From: Nomia melanderi
Lineage: Eukaryota > Arthropoda > Insecta > Hymenoptera > Halictidae
NCBI RefSeq assembly: GCF_051020985.1
Contig: NC_134999.1
Location: forward strand, 9,548,001-9,612,000
Direction: 5' to 3'
DNA length: 64,000 bases
Every line of letters starts with the position of its first letter. Position 1 is the first letter of the stretch. The notes beneath the pieces were generated by a model. The model was not told where the DNA came from. It was given only the letters and a program-made list of their open reading frames with translations, and did not search any database. Of this stretch, positions 11,741-23,800 are shown in pieces. A program made the position numbers and the translations under genes.

Positions 11741-13864
11741 GGATGTTTGAGATAGATCATTGACAAGTGAGTGTGCTAGTTTTGTTTTATTATTGTTTTT
11801 GTATTATTTGTTATTGGTTTTAGAAAATTTTTAGACTGATTTGCTGTTTTGCTAATATATTTTAGTTTGTGTTGTCTATACGTTTTAATCAGTGATTGGT
11901 GAAAAATGAGGGCTAATTTTTAAGTCTTAATTCAATGCACTATATTGTAATTTTATTGTATTTTATCGTTTTGAGTTATCTTAAAAATATTATAATATTC
12001 ATATTATTTTTAGAGAAATTGTTCTGTTTTTTTACAGCAAGTTTTATATTGTACTCCATTTAATATATTTAAGTAAATGAAGTTTTTTTGTATTAGGAAT
12101 TGTTTTGAGACGAAGATACTTAATTATATTATTGTGATTTATTGATAATTCTTTTTATAATATGAAACGATGTATCTGTGCTGACACGATACAGAGATGG
12201 CGCGCATAGTTCTCGTCGTGTAATACGCAAAGGCTTATGAAATGATGCGATACAAACGACGAATTTCTGTTTTCTCTCGTGAACGATTTAATTTTGCAAC
12301 AATAATTCACGTGACAGGGCTTGATATTTCCGTCGAAATCCAACCAATTTCGATGCTGAAAGCCGAGATTCAATAATATTTCAAATAATTCCGCCCTTTG
12401 TCGCGCGTCGAAGTAGAGAAAAGTTTATTGCACTTATACTTTCAGCGATTCAAACGGATATATGATTCGTTGTCCGTCGTGCCAACGTTTAATCACCGTG
12501 TCCTGCGCGCTCGAAACAAAACGTAAATCTGTGTTTATGTCTAGAGGGTTCCTGTAAAACGTCAATCAACGTGAAGTCGTTTAGTACTCAATAAAATCAA
12601 TAAAAAAATATTCAGCGAGCGTAGATCCATAAATTAATGTTGGATAACGTATATTTTACTGTATTTTTCGAGATTGTTCGTATCGGAACTATGTAAAATA
12701 TGTCGAATTATTGATTTTCAATAGTTTTTTTTTCTGTATTGACTTACTAATAATTTTGTGTTAAATTACAACATTCGTGTCGATATAAATTACTGAAGCA
12801 AATAGAATAATATACTTATGTGCTTTACGATAAATTATAAATATACACGTATTTTCGTTATTATTATTATTTTCTATGATTTAAAAAAATTCAGTTTTTA
12901 CAGTTTAATGTAAATACTAAAAAACTTCATTTTACTAGGTCCGATAATCCCAATTATTTTATTCATTTTCTCGCTATCATTTATTTAACAATTCCACTCA
13001 ATTCCTTTTCTAAAACGAACCATATAAGCCTGCAAAAAGCTTACGAAAACATAAAATGTAAAAACTTGTAGAGAAAAAGTACGCGGGATATTTTCCTTAT
13101 ATATTCCGTAATTCTTTTATTTTATATGTGCTGAACTTATTTTTTGCGATTCTTTCCAAACTAATGTAATTCTTTTCTCAACTAGAATTTAAATATTATG
13201 TTGGCTAGAAACCTTTGTCATATCGTAAAAAAACTTTAATCGCAAATTTAATTTTCGTAAATAAATATGATAGTATTATTAAGATTTTGTATTTCTTTGA
13301 TGAAGAATATTACACGAAGGAGAAATTTCTACAAAGAGTTCTGTACCGACTAAGTAACTAAAAAGAGAATAAAGCTAACGAACAACATAAACTTAAACAA
13401 AAAATCAAGTAAAAACTACTCAATTTTCATTACACTAAAACAGTTAATCAAACAAAAAAATATCAAACACATGTCAATGAATGTAAATGCCATTAGCTTC
13501 ACTTGAGTCAAAATTCAGTGCTATTCTTCTATTATTAATTGTTAAACTTTGAAATAAAAGCAGACATTGTAGAAGCACAGAATTTTTCCTTCCTAGTACA
13601 TTATTATCAATGAACTACCAGAGGGATTAAAATGACCCATTCCAGATTTCTTTTTCACTCTGACTGAGAAGATACAGATACTTCTTTAAGAAATGATCAG
13701 AAAACCCGATGTGCTAATACCAAAATTAAAATACAAACTAATTGAAATCATAAAAAACGCGCTCGTAGTACTGACAAAAGAATTAAAGAATTCAATTCAA
13801 CTGTTCGCTATTTCCAGTGTTAAACAAACGACAAACTGTTCGAATCAAAAAGAATGCGACAGGA
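11741..13864. other. AT-rich stretch, no gene seen
   Basis: Long AT-rich stretch with a slightly more balanced patch at 12150-12560. A short TTA run occurs at about 12859. No coding frame or RNA gene recognised. Confidence 0.5.
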
Positions 13865-14116
13865 TTAATCCCTTCTCTTATGATTTATTCCTCAACTATG
13901 ATCAGCACAGCTACTTTGCCATTAATTGTTTATTAAAAAGGAGAAGAAAATGCTATAATTATCCTATGCCTATGTTTGCTCAAAGGTATAACAATTAATA
14001 ACTGAAAGATAATATTCAATTTGAATCCAAAACAATTTTGTAATATATCTCCTCGTCAAATTCTGTTCGAAACCGTCACCCCGAATTTGACACGTTGTCA
14101 TAACGCAAAGGGTTAA
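13865..14116. mobile_element. TTAA-bounded MITE, family D copy 1
   Basis: A 252-bp element with TTAA at both ends. Left terminus TTAATCCCTTCTCTTATGA; right terminus read inward on the other strand TTAACCCTTTGCGTTATGA. The interior is collinear with the reverse of 57730-57977: both contain an ATTAT(C/T)CT(A/G)TG segment, then a (C/T)GTTT(G/A)CTC(T)AAAGGT segment, then AGATAATATT. TTAA target sites and CCCTTTGC-type ends are typical of piggyBac-like transposons, so a piggyBac-derived MITE is the best inference. It codes for nothing. Confidence 0.7.
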
Positions 14117-15290
14117 ACGCATTTCAAAAAAACCGATAACCCACAAGTGTCCCGCGCGATCCGTGGAAACCCTTATCACCCTTTCCATCGGCATAATTCC
14201 CACGCAAACATCGCGTCGCAGGATCGCCAGGCGCGAAAAGGAACGAAGGAAGGAAGCCGGAGTCATCCTCACCCCTATCACGAGGCATTTAATCCGCAAC
14301 TTTGGTTCGCCCCCCACCCCCGCGGCGTAGAAACGTTCTCTTTGGTTTTCCGCGCGCAACAATAAGTTTTTCCCCGATGCAGGCCTGTCAACGACGCACA
14401 ATTGGCGGCAACGGAGCAGGAGTTGGAGGGTGGTGGTGGACGGGCGAGAGAGAGCGTCATCCCCGTCCACCCTCCCGTCCGACGCCATTCCCCTTTCGTC
14501 CAGGATCCCTCTTCCACCCCCAGCTCCCTGGTGTTCGGCTGGATCTCATCCCATTCTCTGTATGCCGTGATTGCACGGCCCGGGGGCGATATTGGGGTGC
14601 GTATGGATCGGCACAAGGGGATGCGCCTGTTCACCCTCTGTCTCCCGCCCGTCCCCCAACCGGTTTCCAGTTCTCTCCCGGCTCGTTCTCTCGTACCGGC
14701 ACATCCGGCGTGTCTATGTCTCCTTCTCCTAGTTGAACCTTTCCACTCGCAGCCCGCCGCGTCCCTGCAACCCCCTTTCCGTACCACGTCGACCACCCTC
14801 GTCCACCCTCCGGGCCCTCTCTCCGTTCTCGTCGTTCCTTCTCGCCGCGCGAGAGATGAGAGAAACGCTTTATGGACGGACGGAGGGGCAACCCGAGGAA
14901 CTTCGTGAAACTGCCACGAAGGAATTACTGATATTGGGCACCGACGTATCGCCGTGGATATCTTGCTCCCCCCTCGGTCCGCGTCAACGGGATCACTCTG
15001 TTTTCGGGGTGATTAAAACAAGTGACGGTTTTCTTGGTTTCATTTGGTTGAGGAACGAGCACGGCTGCGAGCTGTTCTTTCGGAGAGGGGGATGTTTAAA
15101 CGATGTTTATTCCGGGATCGGTCCGGTGTGGGTCACCGGGTCGATCCCGGAGTTCGTTCAACCTGCGCGGGCTATTACGAAAAATTGAACGGTTCCGGAA
15201 TTAATTGCTCCGGTACGCGGGGCTCCTTCTTTTGGACGGGTTTGCGCGCCGAGCTTGGTGAGCCTCGTTTGATGTAAGTTTCGTCGTGGT
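14117..15290 (+). other. GC-rich block ending in a strong splice-donor hexamer
   Basis: GC-rich, C/T-rich on the plus strand from about 14450 to 14850, with overlapping open frames up to 172 codons on both strands that look like low-complexity artefacts. The block stops abruptly at GATGTAAGTTT (GT at 15274), with another donor-like GTGAGC at about 15258, and AT-rich intron-like DNA follows. An untranslated first exon is possible but unproven. Confidence 0.35.
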
Positions 15291-17240
15291 AAATAATGTA
15301 ACTGATGTCAATTTGTTTTTAATGTATTAGGTTGGCTATGAAATTTTATATTTTTAGTTTCCAGTGTGGCGTTTGTATTGTTACGCGTGGAATAAATATT
15401 GCGAGTAAGTAAAGTGAGAGGTAATGGAACGACGCTGAATAAAATCCGCGATGTATAGTTTTTTGGAGTTTCATTCAACGCGGTGAAATCATTGTTTAAA
15501 CTTTATGTACAAAGATGAGACTTTTTTGTTGACCTTATATTTCGAGTTAGGTAAATTGTGAATGAAGTGTGGGAGTGAATGTGGAATGTTGGTGTTGACT
15601 GTTGAAGAATTGTTTTTCATTATTTCAATTTTTACATTGGACTCAAGTAAAAATTATGATGCAGAAAAGATTTCTAGTTGCAATAATGCAATATTATATA
15701 TGCATGAATTAAACAGAAGAACAAGTATACGGAATAAGTTTTAAAAAGAAATAACTTTATGTTTCAAATATTTAGCCTTTAAATCATGACTCCCTAAGTT
15801 TTCTCTCAATAACAGATAACGTGTATTCTCAGTAACAGAAGCTCCTCACGGAGAAAAGAAACCATCCCATAAAAGAATTTGTAAGTATGCAACCTTAAAC
15901 AGCAAAATAATTTTCGCCGACTTTTCCTGTACAGTTATCAGTGGTGTTTACCCTTAATTTGGGGAGGGTGATTGCAAAAGTAACCGTTTCAATACTGATA
16001 TTGAAGAAATAACTGTGGAAAGAGGAAGAAAAGGAGGAAGGAACGACCGTTTCCTCGTCGCTGGCTATTTCGAAAGTGTATAATTTTCTCCCCAAAGGGC
16101 TTGCAGCCGCGTATGGGAGCATTTAATAATTTAGTTGCACGGCCAAATAACGGGTTTCCAGTGCAACGCGGCCGGTACGTGTCCAGGAGTTGGAAGGCCG
16201 GCCGATCGTTCTTTCCAGTTGACATGCACGCCGGGGACAATGCATTACCTAAAAGCCCCTTTTCGGCTTGTACTCGCAATCCCCTTAGACGTAAACCTAA
16301 CTACGAAGATGGGAAATGAAAGGGAACCGCGTCACAGCCCGATTAAATTTCCTCTCTTCGCTGGAAGATAAACATATCCCTGTAATTATTGATATTGGAT
16401 ACTTATGGACGGACACGTCGATGTCAATGTCGGATAAGATTTCTTTCGGAAACTATTGCCGTTTACTTTGTCTACACAACGTTCTCTCCGGTACGAGGAA
16501 ATCCGTATCATAGACGACGAGGTAGTGAAAAAAAATTCTACTAGTATTGCTTTATTATTCTCGATTGAAATACTAATGATTCACGGAACTGTTAATTTAA
16601 CGAGTGAGTGTAAAGGCGAGTCGTTTGAAAAATTTCTGTTGCCACGGCTGTTTATTCAGGAATACATACGTCACAAGTTTAAGTGTGAAACTATAGACCT
16701 CCGGGTTATGTACGTTTTTCTTCTTTAATGGTGTGGTAACTGTGGAACGTGTATTTTATTCATGAAATTATTAACCGAGCTTCAATCGTGAGATGCTTTG
16801 TGTTTATATTTGAGGTTCGTAGTTCGTTTCGTTAAATAGTTAATGATTTAGAAAATACCAACAATAGTAACAGTAATAAATTAATTATTACTATTGTCAA
16901 AACTATTCAATAAATATTCAGAAATATTTAAGGTTACTTTTATATTATGAACTTATTAGCACTACAGATACTTCACCTACTCCTTTAATTACAAATAATG
17001 ACAAGTTCTACTTTTCAATTGTTCTTTATAACTGATAAAGTTTTTGGATACAAAAGTTTTCAACGAAAATTGCTGATATCAGTAGAGATGATTCCTCCTG
17101 TGCTTTTGAGTCTACTCCAGATGTTAGTTACTTTTTAATCAGCAAAAAATAAATCTTACTCCTCTTTAAAAAGTTCTTCTAAACGAGAGCTTACGAGGAA
17201 GATTATTATTATCATTATAAGAGAATTTTTTCCCGGTTGA
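15291..17240. other. Mostly AT-rich stretch with a mixed patch
   Basis: AT-rich except for a more balanced patch at about 16000-16520 with short overlapping frames on both strands. No recognisable gene. Confidence 0.45.
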
Positions 17241-17640
17241 TTGCAGTAAAATTTGTCGCACGGTTGCTCAGGCTATGAAAGCAAAGAGAATCCCAAATCC
17301 TTTTTTCATTACCTGCACGTAGGTCGCAACCTGAACCGGACACCAGGGATATTGTACATCAGCAGTTCCCGCAAGACGTGCAATTTAATCGTTTCGTCCT
17401 TGCGACAAAGGGTGCGCGCCGCCATCTCAGGACGCATTTCTGGTTACGTTTACGGCAATAACTACGGGATCATTTCGCAGACACGGGGGCGCAGGCATGT
17501 AGAGATATCCGTATACTTGCGGTCGGTTTTCATTTTGACCCAACTGCTGCCTGAGACCGTCGAGCCCCTAACTGCCCGCACTTTATGACCCGTCAAGAAC
17601 CGTGGCGAGACGAAGAAGAAGATGCTGCCGGATTAAAGTA
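17241..17640. other. GC-richer block carrying copy 1 of a duplicated segment
   Basis: Balanced to GC-rich. The 111-codon open frame here ends inside the duplicated segment. The second copy of that segment does not keep the same frame open, so the frame is unlikely to be coding. Confidence 0.45.
17503..17597 (+). repeat. 95-bp dispersed direct repeat, copy 1
   Basis: Aligns to 18822-18915 in the same orientation at about 80-85 percent identity with one 1-bp gap. Conserved anchors are ACTTGCGGTC, TGACCCAAC, CCCCTAAC and CGCACTTTATG. The copies lie 1.3 kb apart, and the sequence between them is mostly AT-rich and unrelated. Confidence 0.8.
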
Positions 17641-18780
17641 CATGGATTTTCGAAATTGCAAGCGACATACGTAATTCTATTTAAAAAATTACAGAATTTG
17701 TCCCTTTATTACTGATCTGCGGAATGGTACGCACATTGGCGTTGTTATGATTCAAACAAATCAAATTTCAAATTCGACAAAGGTAATTTTCTTTGATATT
17801 GGCTTCGATGAATTAAAAATGAATAGTAAGTGGAGAAAGCTATTAAAATAGACTTTCGATTTTATGAATTTCTAGTGATTTTTGTACGCTGTAAATTTAT
17901 AAAGATTCGCAGTGTTTCTATTATTTATTGCAAGTGAATGAAAAGTAACTAGGAATGATATTTATAATTAAATGTACTGAATATATAAGTATATTAATGT
18001 CTGGTCCTGTAGCACTGGAAAGTTTTAAAATTGTAGGGTTCTACTTTTCAGGTGGAACATTTTATGAAGAAAGAACTGTTGAAGATATTGAGACGCACCT
18101 TGAACTGGTTTATAAGGATACTTTTGAAGTTTCGTTGTGGGAGTTTCTTTGATAGAAATCTTGAGCAACGTTGGGAGAGGTAGAGTGGGGGCTAGAAATT
18201 TGCCACTGGGACTTTAGACACCAAGAAGTCTGGATTTTACATACTGCGACATTTTTTATGACGATACTTCAAAGACAAGGTCTTCGTCCTTTTTCTTTTA
18301 GAAGGTTTAAAAGATCTGAACCAACTTATTACAGTCCCAGTCCCTATAGTTCATGAAAGCAGTTTTTTTGCAAAATTGTACATTGCATTTGAAATAATCA
18401 CTAACCAACAAAATTTCAGAACTACTTCCATCAACAACACCAACCAACATTTCAATATCCCAACAGTTCTTCCTCCAAACCTATCAAAACCATCTACCCC
18501 TTTCCTAAGATTCGTTTATCAACAAAATTCCAAGACCACCTCCACATTGCAATCGACGTTTCACTATCGCCAACAGTTTCTCCCAACGACCTATCAAACC
18601 CTTCATTCCTTCCCAACAATCACTCGCTCCCCGTTATCTCCACACCAACTCTTTACCTTGAAACGAAAGGGAAGACCCGCAACCGAACAGAAGACGCAGA
18701 AGAAGAGTTTGTACGTTTCCCTGTAAGGAAAACATCGGACGGTGGTGGGAGGTGTTCATCAATAAATAAATACTCAGACA
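17641..18780. other. AT-rich stretch, no gene seen
   Basis: AT-rich DNA. A plus-strand frame of 116 codons at 18376-18726 is rich in Thr, Pro, Gln and Asn and reads like compositional bias (C/A-rich strand). It has no recognisable domain. Confidence 0.45.
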
Positions 18781-19250
18781 AAATCAGACCTCAACCACCG
18801 AGCTGGAACACGCGCGTGCACAGATATTCGTACACTTGCGGTCCGTTTCCATTCTGACCCAACCGCCTCCTGGAACCATCGGCCCCTAACCGTCCGCACT
18901 TTATGTGCCGTCAAGGGGGTGAGAAGGAGGCGAGAGGGGCTGACAGAGAGGGGGTGGTAGAAGGGCGCCAGGCAACCCTCCTAACTCTCTCTCTGGCCCC
19001 GGGGGTGAACGTGGGCTGGCTCATGGCTCAGGGACGATGGGCGAAGCCGGGGGTGGCGGTGGGGGAGGCAGAGTTGGAAGCAGGAGGGCTAGGGATATTA
19101 CGGACAGGACGCCGAGATATCCACCCCTTCGTCCGACCTTCTCGAGGGGCGAGTGTTCGGGGGTGGAAAGGCGCCCGAGAGGCGGCTGAGGCTAGCGACG
19201 GATATAACCGTCGAGCGAGCGAGAAACGAAAATTGAGGGTGGGATTTTTT
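18781..19250. other. GC-rich block carrying copy 2 of a duplicated segment
   Basis: GC-rich and, after about 18915, strongly G-rich on the plus strand. The 173-codon frame starting at 18903 is a Gly/Arg-rich reading of this DNA and runs into AT-rich sequence. It is not recognisable. Confidence 0.45.
18822..18915 (+). repeat. 95-bp dispersed direct repeat, copy 2
   Basis: Second copy of the 17503-17597 segment. Most differences are transitions, as expected for an old duplication in a CpG-rich context. Similarity fades upstream near 18805 and stops abruptly at the GTCAAG at the 3' end. Confidence 0.8.
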
Positions 19251-19263
19251 GGGTTAGGTATTA

Positions 19264-19410
19264 TTAACTCCTTGCACTATCACTCTTTTAGGCAAAATTT
19301 TGACCGTAATTATAGCTGCTATGTCATTTGTGTTGTGATCTCGAGTCTCACTAGACATTTGTGTTCGAAATTGAGATCACAAATGAGATTGGTTAAAGTA
19401 ATAGGGTTAA
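19264..19410. mobile_element. Candidate short TTAA element with internal stem
   Basis: TTAACTCCTTGCACTATCAC at the left resembles the TTAACYCTTYGC termini of other elements here. The right end read inward is TTAACCCTATTACTTT. The length is 147 bp. Inside lies an imperfect stem: TCATTTGTGTTGTGATCTC at 19324-19342 against GAGATCACAAATGA at 19373-19386. The terminal match is weak, so element status is tentative. Confidence 0.35.
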
Positions 19411-22400
19411 TAAATGGTTCATGAGAATTTTGATTTATATCTCACGGAAGGGATGATTTTTGAGTGTATGAATTTCGGGGTGCCTGTATGTACAGGTTTC
19501 TTTCGTTGCGTTCGTGGTAGATTGCTGGTTTATATAACATTTGTTGTATGTGTGCACGATGGATGGAGTAGAAATATGTGATATTATTATTAGGTTTATT
19601 ATTATTTTTATCTATATTTTAGTTATTATAGTGTAGAATCAACTTTAGTAGAAATAGTATCAGTAGAGTATACATGTATACTGATAGAGTATATAATGAT
19701 AAATTATAAACAAATAATTCGTTGAATATTACGAATTAAAAATCTCCTTCGGTACTGTAATCTACACAATAATTTAAGCATCGGAAACATGCATACATAA
19801 AGTATATTAAAACAAAGATGACCACCAATGTATTTGTTCATTCTACTGTAATTATTGAATTAGTCTCTGTTAAAGGAGTATTCTTTAATTCATAAGATTA
19901 AGTCAGAAAAAATGAATTCGCAGGAATGATGCAAAGTTCCCTTTTGTTTTCTCGTGAAAATGGTAAAGGTTCGACGCTTGGAAACGTTTATACCCTTTCC
20001 TAGGTTGGCAACAGAGCAGAGTGATGCGGTGTTCCGAAACTCCGTGGTCCTCTTCGTCTTCCAAACACCCTGCCACCCTATAGCCAGCACCCGCACACAC
20101 ACAGTGACACGTACTACGTATACAGAATGACGCACACACGGACGCGCACCGCTCTGACGTGCAGCACGGTTTTAGCTCAAGATGGAATGCTCGTACCATT
20201 TCTCCGTGAGTACACTCAGGGAGGGTGAAAATGTTTTCTGTCCTTCCTTTCGGCCAAGTGATGTCTTCGTCATCGAAGAAATATGGATTTTTTCCGCTCC
20301 TCGGGAATTGCACCTTTCCTGGCCATCATTAACGTTACTCCTGGATGAGTCACACTGTCAGAAAGTTTTCGCGCTGTTTTCATACTTCGGCGAATTGTAT
20401 TTCCACGGTGGAATTCGGGATATTTTTCATTCGTGACGATTTTCTTTCGATTCTTTCGTTTGATTTTTAATCGTGATTTTGTACGGTATTTTAGAAAGGA
20501 TTAATTCTTTTCAAAAAGAAACATGAGGTTGCCTAGAACTGTTTTTTTTAGTATTGGAGAGTGGATCTTGCGTATAGTGATCTTTTTTTCATAAAGCTTT
20601 GCAAGTTTGTATTTTTTTTTATAGGAATTTTAAGAGATGTCTGAGTAAAATGTTAAACGTCGTGCATATTTACTGATATATTAATTTCGTTGTTATCGCG
20701 AATTCACGTTCATTTTATAAATTAATGTATATAAAGAGGTGTATTTAAACGAAGGTTTAAGAAAGTTTCTAAATAATTATCTTCATTAAGTTGTATGTAT
20801 AATTAATGAATAGTTGAATTATATGAAAATTCATATGTTTATAATCTCTGATCATTTCAAGATTCAAATGAAATGTTTTATTTTTGTTGTTAAAAATTGT
20901 ATTTATTTAATACTAGCCATATCATTAAACTTTACAGAACCTTTCCTTTTCTTCTATTTTAAACCTTAAAGTATATTAATTAACGTAGAATATTCTTGGT
21001 TTCATAAATAATCAGAACATTTGGAAACATTGATGAAAACAAACACTTTACTTAAGAAAAGAAAGTATGTGCCTCTCGCGGACTTAATGTCCCTTAAATT
21101 AAGCAGAGTAGGCGCGAAGTGCTCGAACCGGCTGAAGTCCTCCCTTACCACTTCAACCCTTCACTCCGTTGAAATCTCCGAAGGTACGTCGGTGTGCCTA
21201 ATCATTCTTTAAAGTTTCACCCCGGTGCTAATTAGCCGAAGAGCCGAAGCAAGGAACTAAGGAGATTAAAAAATCCGTGGAAAGAAGTTTACCCGGCAAT
21301 CTTTGTACGGTGTGCATCATTTATCCGTGCTGTCATCAGCTAATTAAGTCCCTCCGAAATGTTGTTCGTAGCGTCGAAACGCCGTGATCATGCGTGTTCC
21401 ATTGCCTTTTTCATTATTTATATTAGGATCGCTAGAAACCCTTGTTATTACACGATGACCGTAGTGTTAATTATTAATTGGAGAAATTTTTAAGTATATA
21501 TAACCGTACATAAAAATGCAATTAAAATTTGGAGATTCCTCTGGAAAATCTGCGACAGAAATCAGCTATGATTTACTGTTATTCCACTTTTTATTAATAA
21601 ACTGTAAATATATGTACATGTATATAAACTTTATATTAAATTCAGTATGTAAATGTTCGTTAATATTACCAATGATATGGTATTATTTCTTTTCAATAAT
21701 AAGCTAATAAATAGAAGATAATAACTTCAGTGGAAGATATTCTACCACTGCTCGTACTTACTGCAAGTAGATACAACAAGTAATAGACAGACACAGCCAG
21801 TCTTGCTCGGAAGTATCAGCTTTAAAACAGTTGATTTTTAGTTGTAGTCTATTATTTATGCTATTTGCAAATGTGGTATTTTTGTAAATAAAAATTTAAA
21901 AATTAATTAGAGATGTATTTAATAGAATCAATTAATTTATCAAATGTGTTTGAAAAAATCATTCTAATATTAAGTCTAATTAGGTAATTATCTAAATAAA
22001 TTAGTATGATTAAATGCAGTGTGGAATAACTTTCTAGCGTAAAATAAAACCGCATGATATCACAGGCGTTACAATGCTACTGTGTCAACGAAAGTATTTG
22101 AACCCCTATTTTCTAAATGCAGGCAGAGCAAAAAACTATTCATACACCGTTGAATTTGGCTTTCTACTATTAATACTCCAACATAATACTCAGCCAAAAT
22201 TTATTCGTGTCAGTAGTGATACGATTCAGTGCATCTCTCTAAATGTTTAAAAAAAACCATACAATTCTTGTTTGCTCTGAAAACCGTTCTGATTTGAATA
22301 ATAAACAGTCTGCGGACTTATTTATTTATAGCAAACACGAATATCTGAATTCAGCATTATAAACAAACAAACAAAATTTAATAAAATGTTTATTTAATTT

Positions 22401-22520
22401 CAAAGCATATTTAACATTGTAAACAAAATTATATTTAATTCCTTCTTTACAAACAAAATTATATTTAATTCTTCGCAAACTAGTTCATAAAAATTATTAT
22501 AAGATTGTATAAAAATTTCC
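19411..22520. other. AT-rich stretch with two mixed patches, no gene seen
   Basis: Mostly AT-rich. A more GC-rich patch lies at 19960-20440 (short overlapping frames only). Another at 21050-21380 contains CTAATTAG and ATCAGCTAATTAAG sites of homeodomain type. A perfect 16-bp palindrome of AGTATACA form lies at 19667-19682. Confidence 0.45.
22421..22470. repeat. 30-bp tandem repeat, two copies
   Basis: The 20-base string AAACAAAATTATATTTAATT occurs at 22421 and again at 22451, exactly 30 bp apart. A weaker earlier copy lies near 22371. Confidence 0.85.
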
Positions 22521-22521
22521 C

Positions 22522-22699
22522 TGTCCAAGCCACGAAATCGTCGTAGTGGTGTTCTGATAATGGTTCAAATTCCGCAATATTAAATAACTTAAACCATCCC
22601 AATATAATGCAGGAAGTTGCTGAAACAGGTCTCATTAAAAAAATTAAAAACTTTGAACCATTATCAGATCACCGCCATGACGATTTCCCGACTTGGACA
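22522..22699. repeat. Long inverted repeat, 48-bp arms, 82-bp spacer
   Basis: Left arm 22522-22569 and right arm 22652-22699 are reverse complements at 41 of 48 positions without gaps. Six of the seven innermost-to-outermost blocks are perfect, including TGATAATGGTTCAAA against TTTGAACCATTATCA. A transcript would fold into a 48-bp stem with a loop of about 82 nt. It could be a MITE, a palindromic transposon end pair or a hairpin RNA source. No coding frame fits it. Confidence 0.85.
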
Positions 22700-23800
22700 A
22701 AAAAATCCCCAGTCCAATATAAAACTCCCACACATCTCGTCAATACTTCATTTCTCCGTCGCAGTTCTAGACGGCATCGGCTCAAAAAAATGTTTGCTTC
22801 TCTTCGTCTTTCGATTCTGCGTATCAATCGGAGGGTCAATAGTTACGTCTCGGAAAATCTTAAAATACTCTATGTTTCGTTTCAATGCATTAAATACTGT
22901 CGCGAATATAAATAGAAATAAACTGAAGAAGATACTTTATCTGTTACGTGTAGAATGAGGTATAAAATAAAATACGCAATATCTGAAAGTTGGTATAATT
23001 ATTGTAAAATATAACCAATGTGTTTCACTGTTTCAAAACAGTAAAATTGATAACAATAACATAGCTGTATTATGTACAGTGTATATATGATCATAGAAAG
23101 CGTTTTTTCCACGTTTGAAATGAATATGTAGGTTACATAGTCAACCGCGCGCCTCAACTTCTACTCACATCTTACTTTATAACTCAATAACGAATAATTT
23201 CCCCAAGGTTTGACAAACACTATTCGAAAGGGCATGGAACGTACTATTAATGCAGCGTTTTTTATTAAAATCAGGCGATACCTTTTTTGAAAATTGCAAT
23301 TTCTCTGAATTTGTCCGCATTGATAAACACGAAAAACGTGAAAATATTATACGAATAATAAATAAATTACATAAATTTATAAACCATTTGAAAGCTTGAA
23401 TTTTTTATGATTTTTTGGTATCAGTCTCGGGTCGATATCGTATCTTTATTAAAAGGTACAAGAGATAATAGATTTCGCAAAATACGTACTTTAACCCCCC
23501 CCCCCCCCCCCGGTAGCCGTGAAGTTCAGAGAAAAAGTTTTTGCACGAAATCAACGTTAGACTCAAAGAGCTACCAATATGCAGTTTTAGGAAAATTGGT
23601 CTCGGGTAATTTTGGCCGATTTTGAATCAACATCTTTCCCATAAATGCACAAAAATCTGCAGCTTAACGATAACTTTATCCACCCTTAACAAATCCGTTC
23701 AGACTTCACTCCGAACATCTGCACGGAAAAAAACTATTTCGGAGCGTTAATTCAATCCAAATCCCACGAAACAACACTTAAAAAACGACACACTCCCATA
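22700..23800. other. AT-rich stretch with possible repeat remnant
   Basis: AT-rich. The part from about 23370 to 23640 has a repeat-like look: the phrase GTCTCGGGT occurs twice (about 23424 and 23600) on either side of a poly-C tract. No gene recognised. Confidence 0.4.
23495..23511 (+). repeat. Poly-C tract, 17 bases
   Basis: Seventeen uninterrupted C residues in otherwise AT-rich DNA. Length may be imprecise if the assembly used error-prone reads. Confidence 0.9.

Noticed and set aside
14278..14908. Overlapping frames of 144-172 codons on both strands
   Set aside because: GC-rich, C/T-biased DNA has few stops. Several frames are open at once and none resembles a known protein.
20526..20640. 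T-rich runs suggestive of pol III terminators or splice acceptors
   Set aside because: Such runs are common in the AT-rich background, with no associated gene signal.
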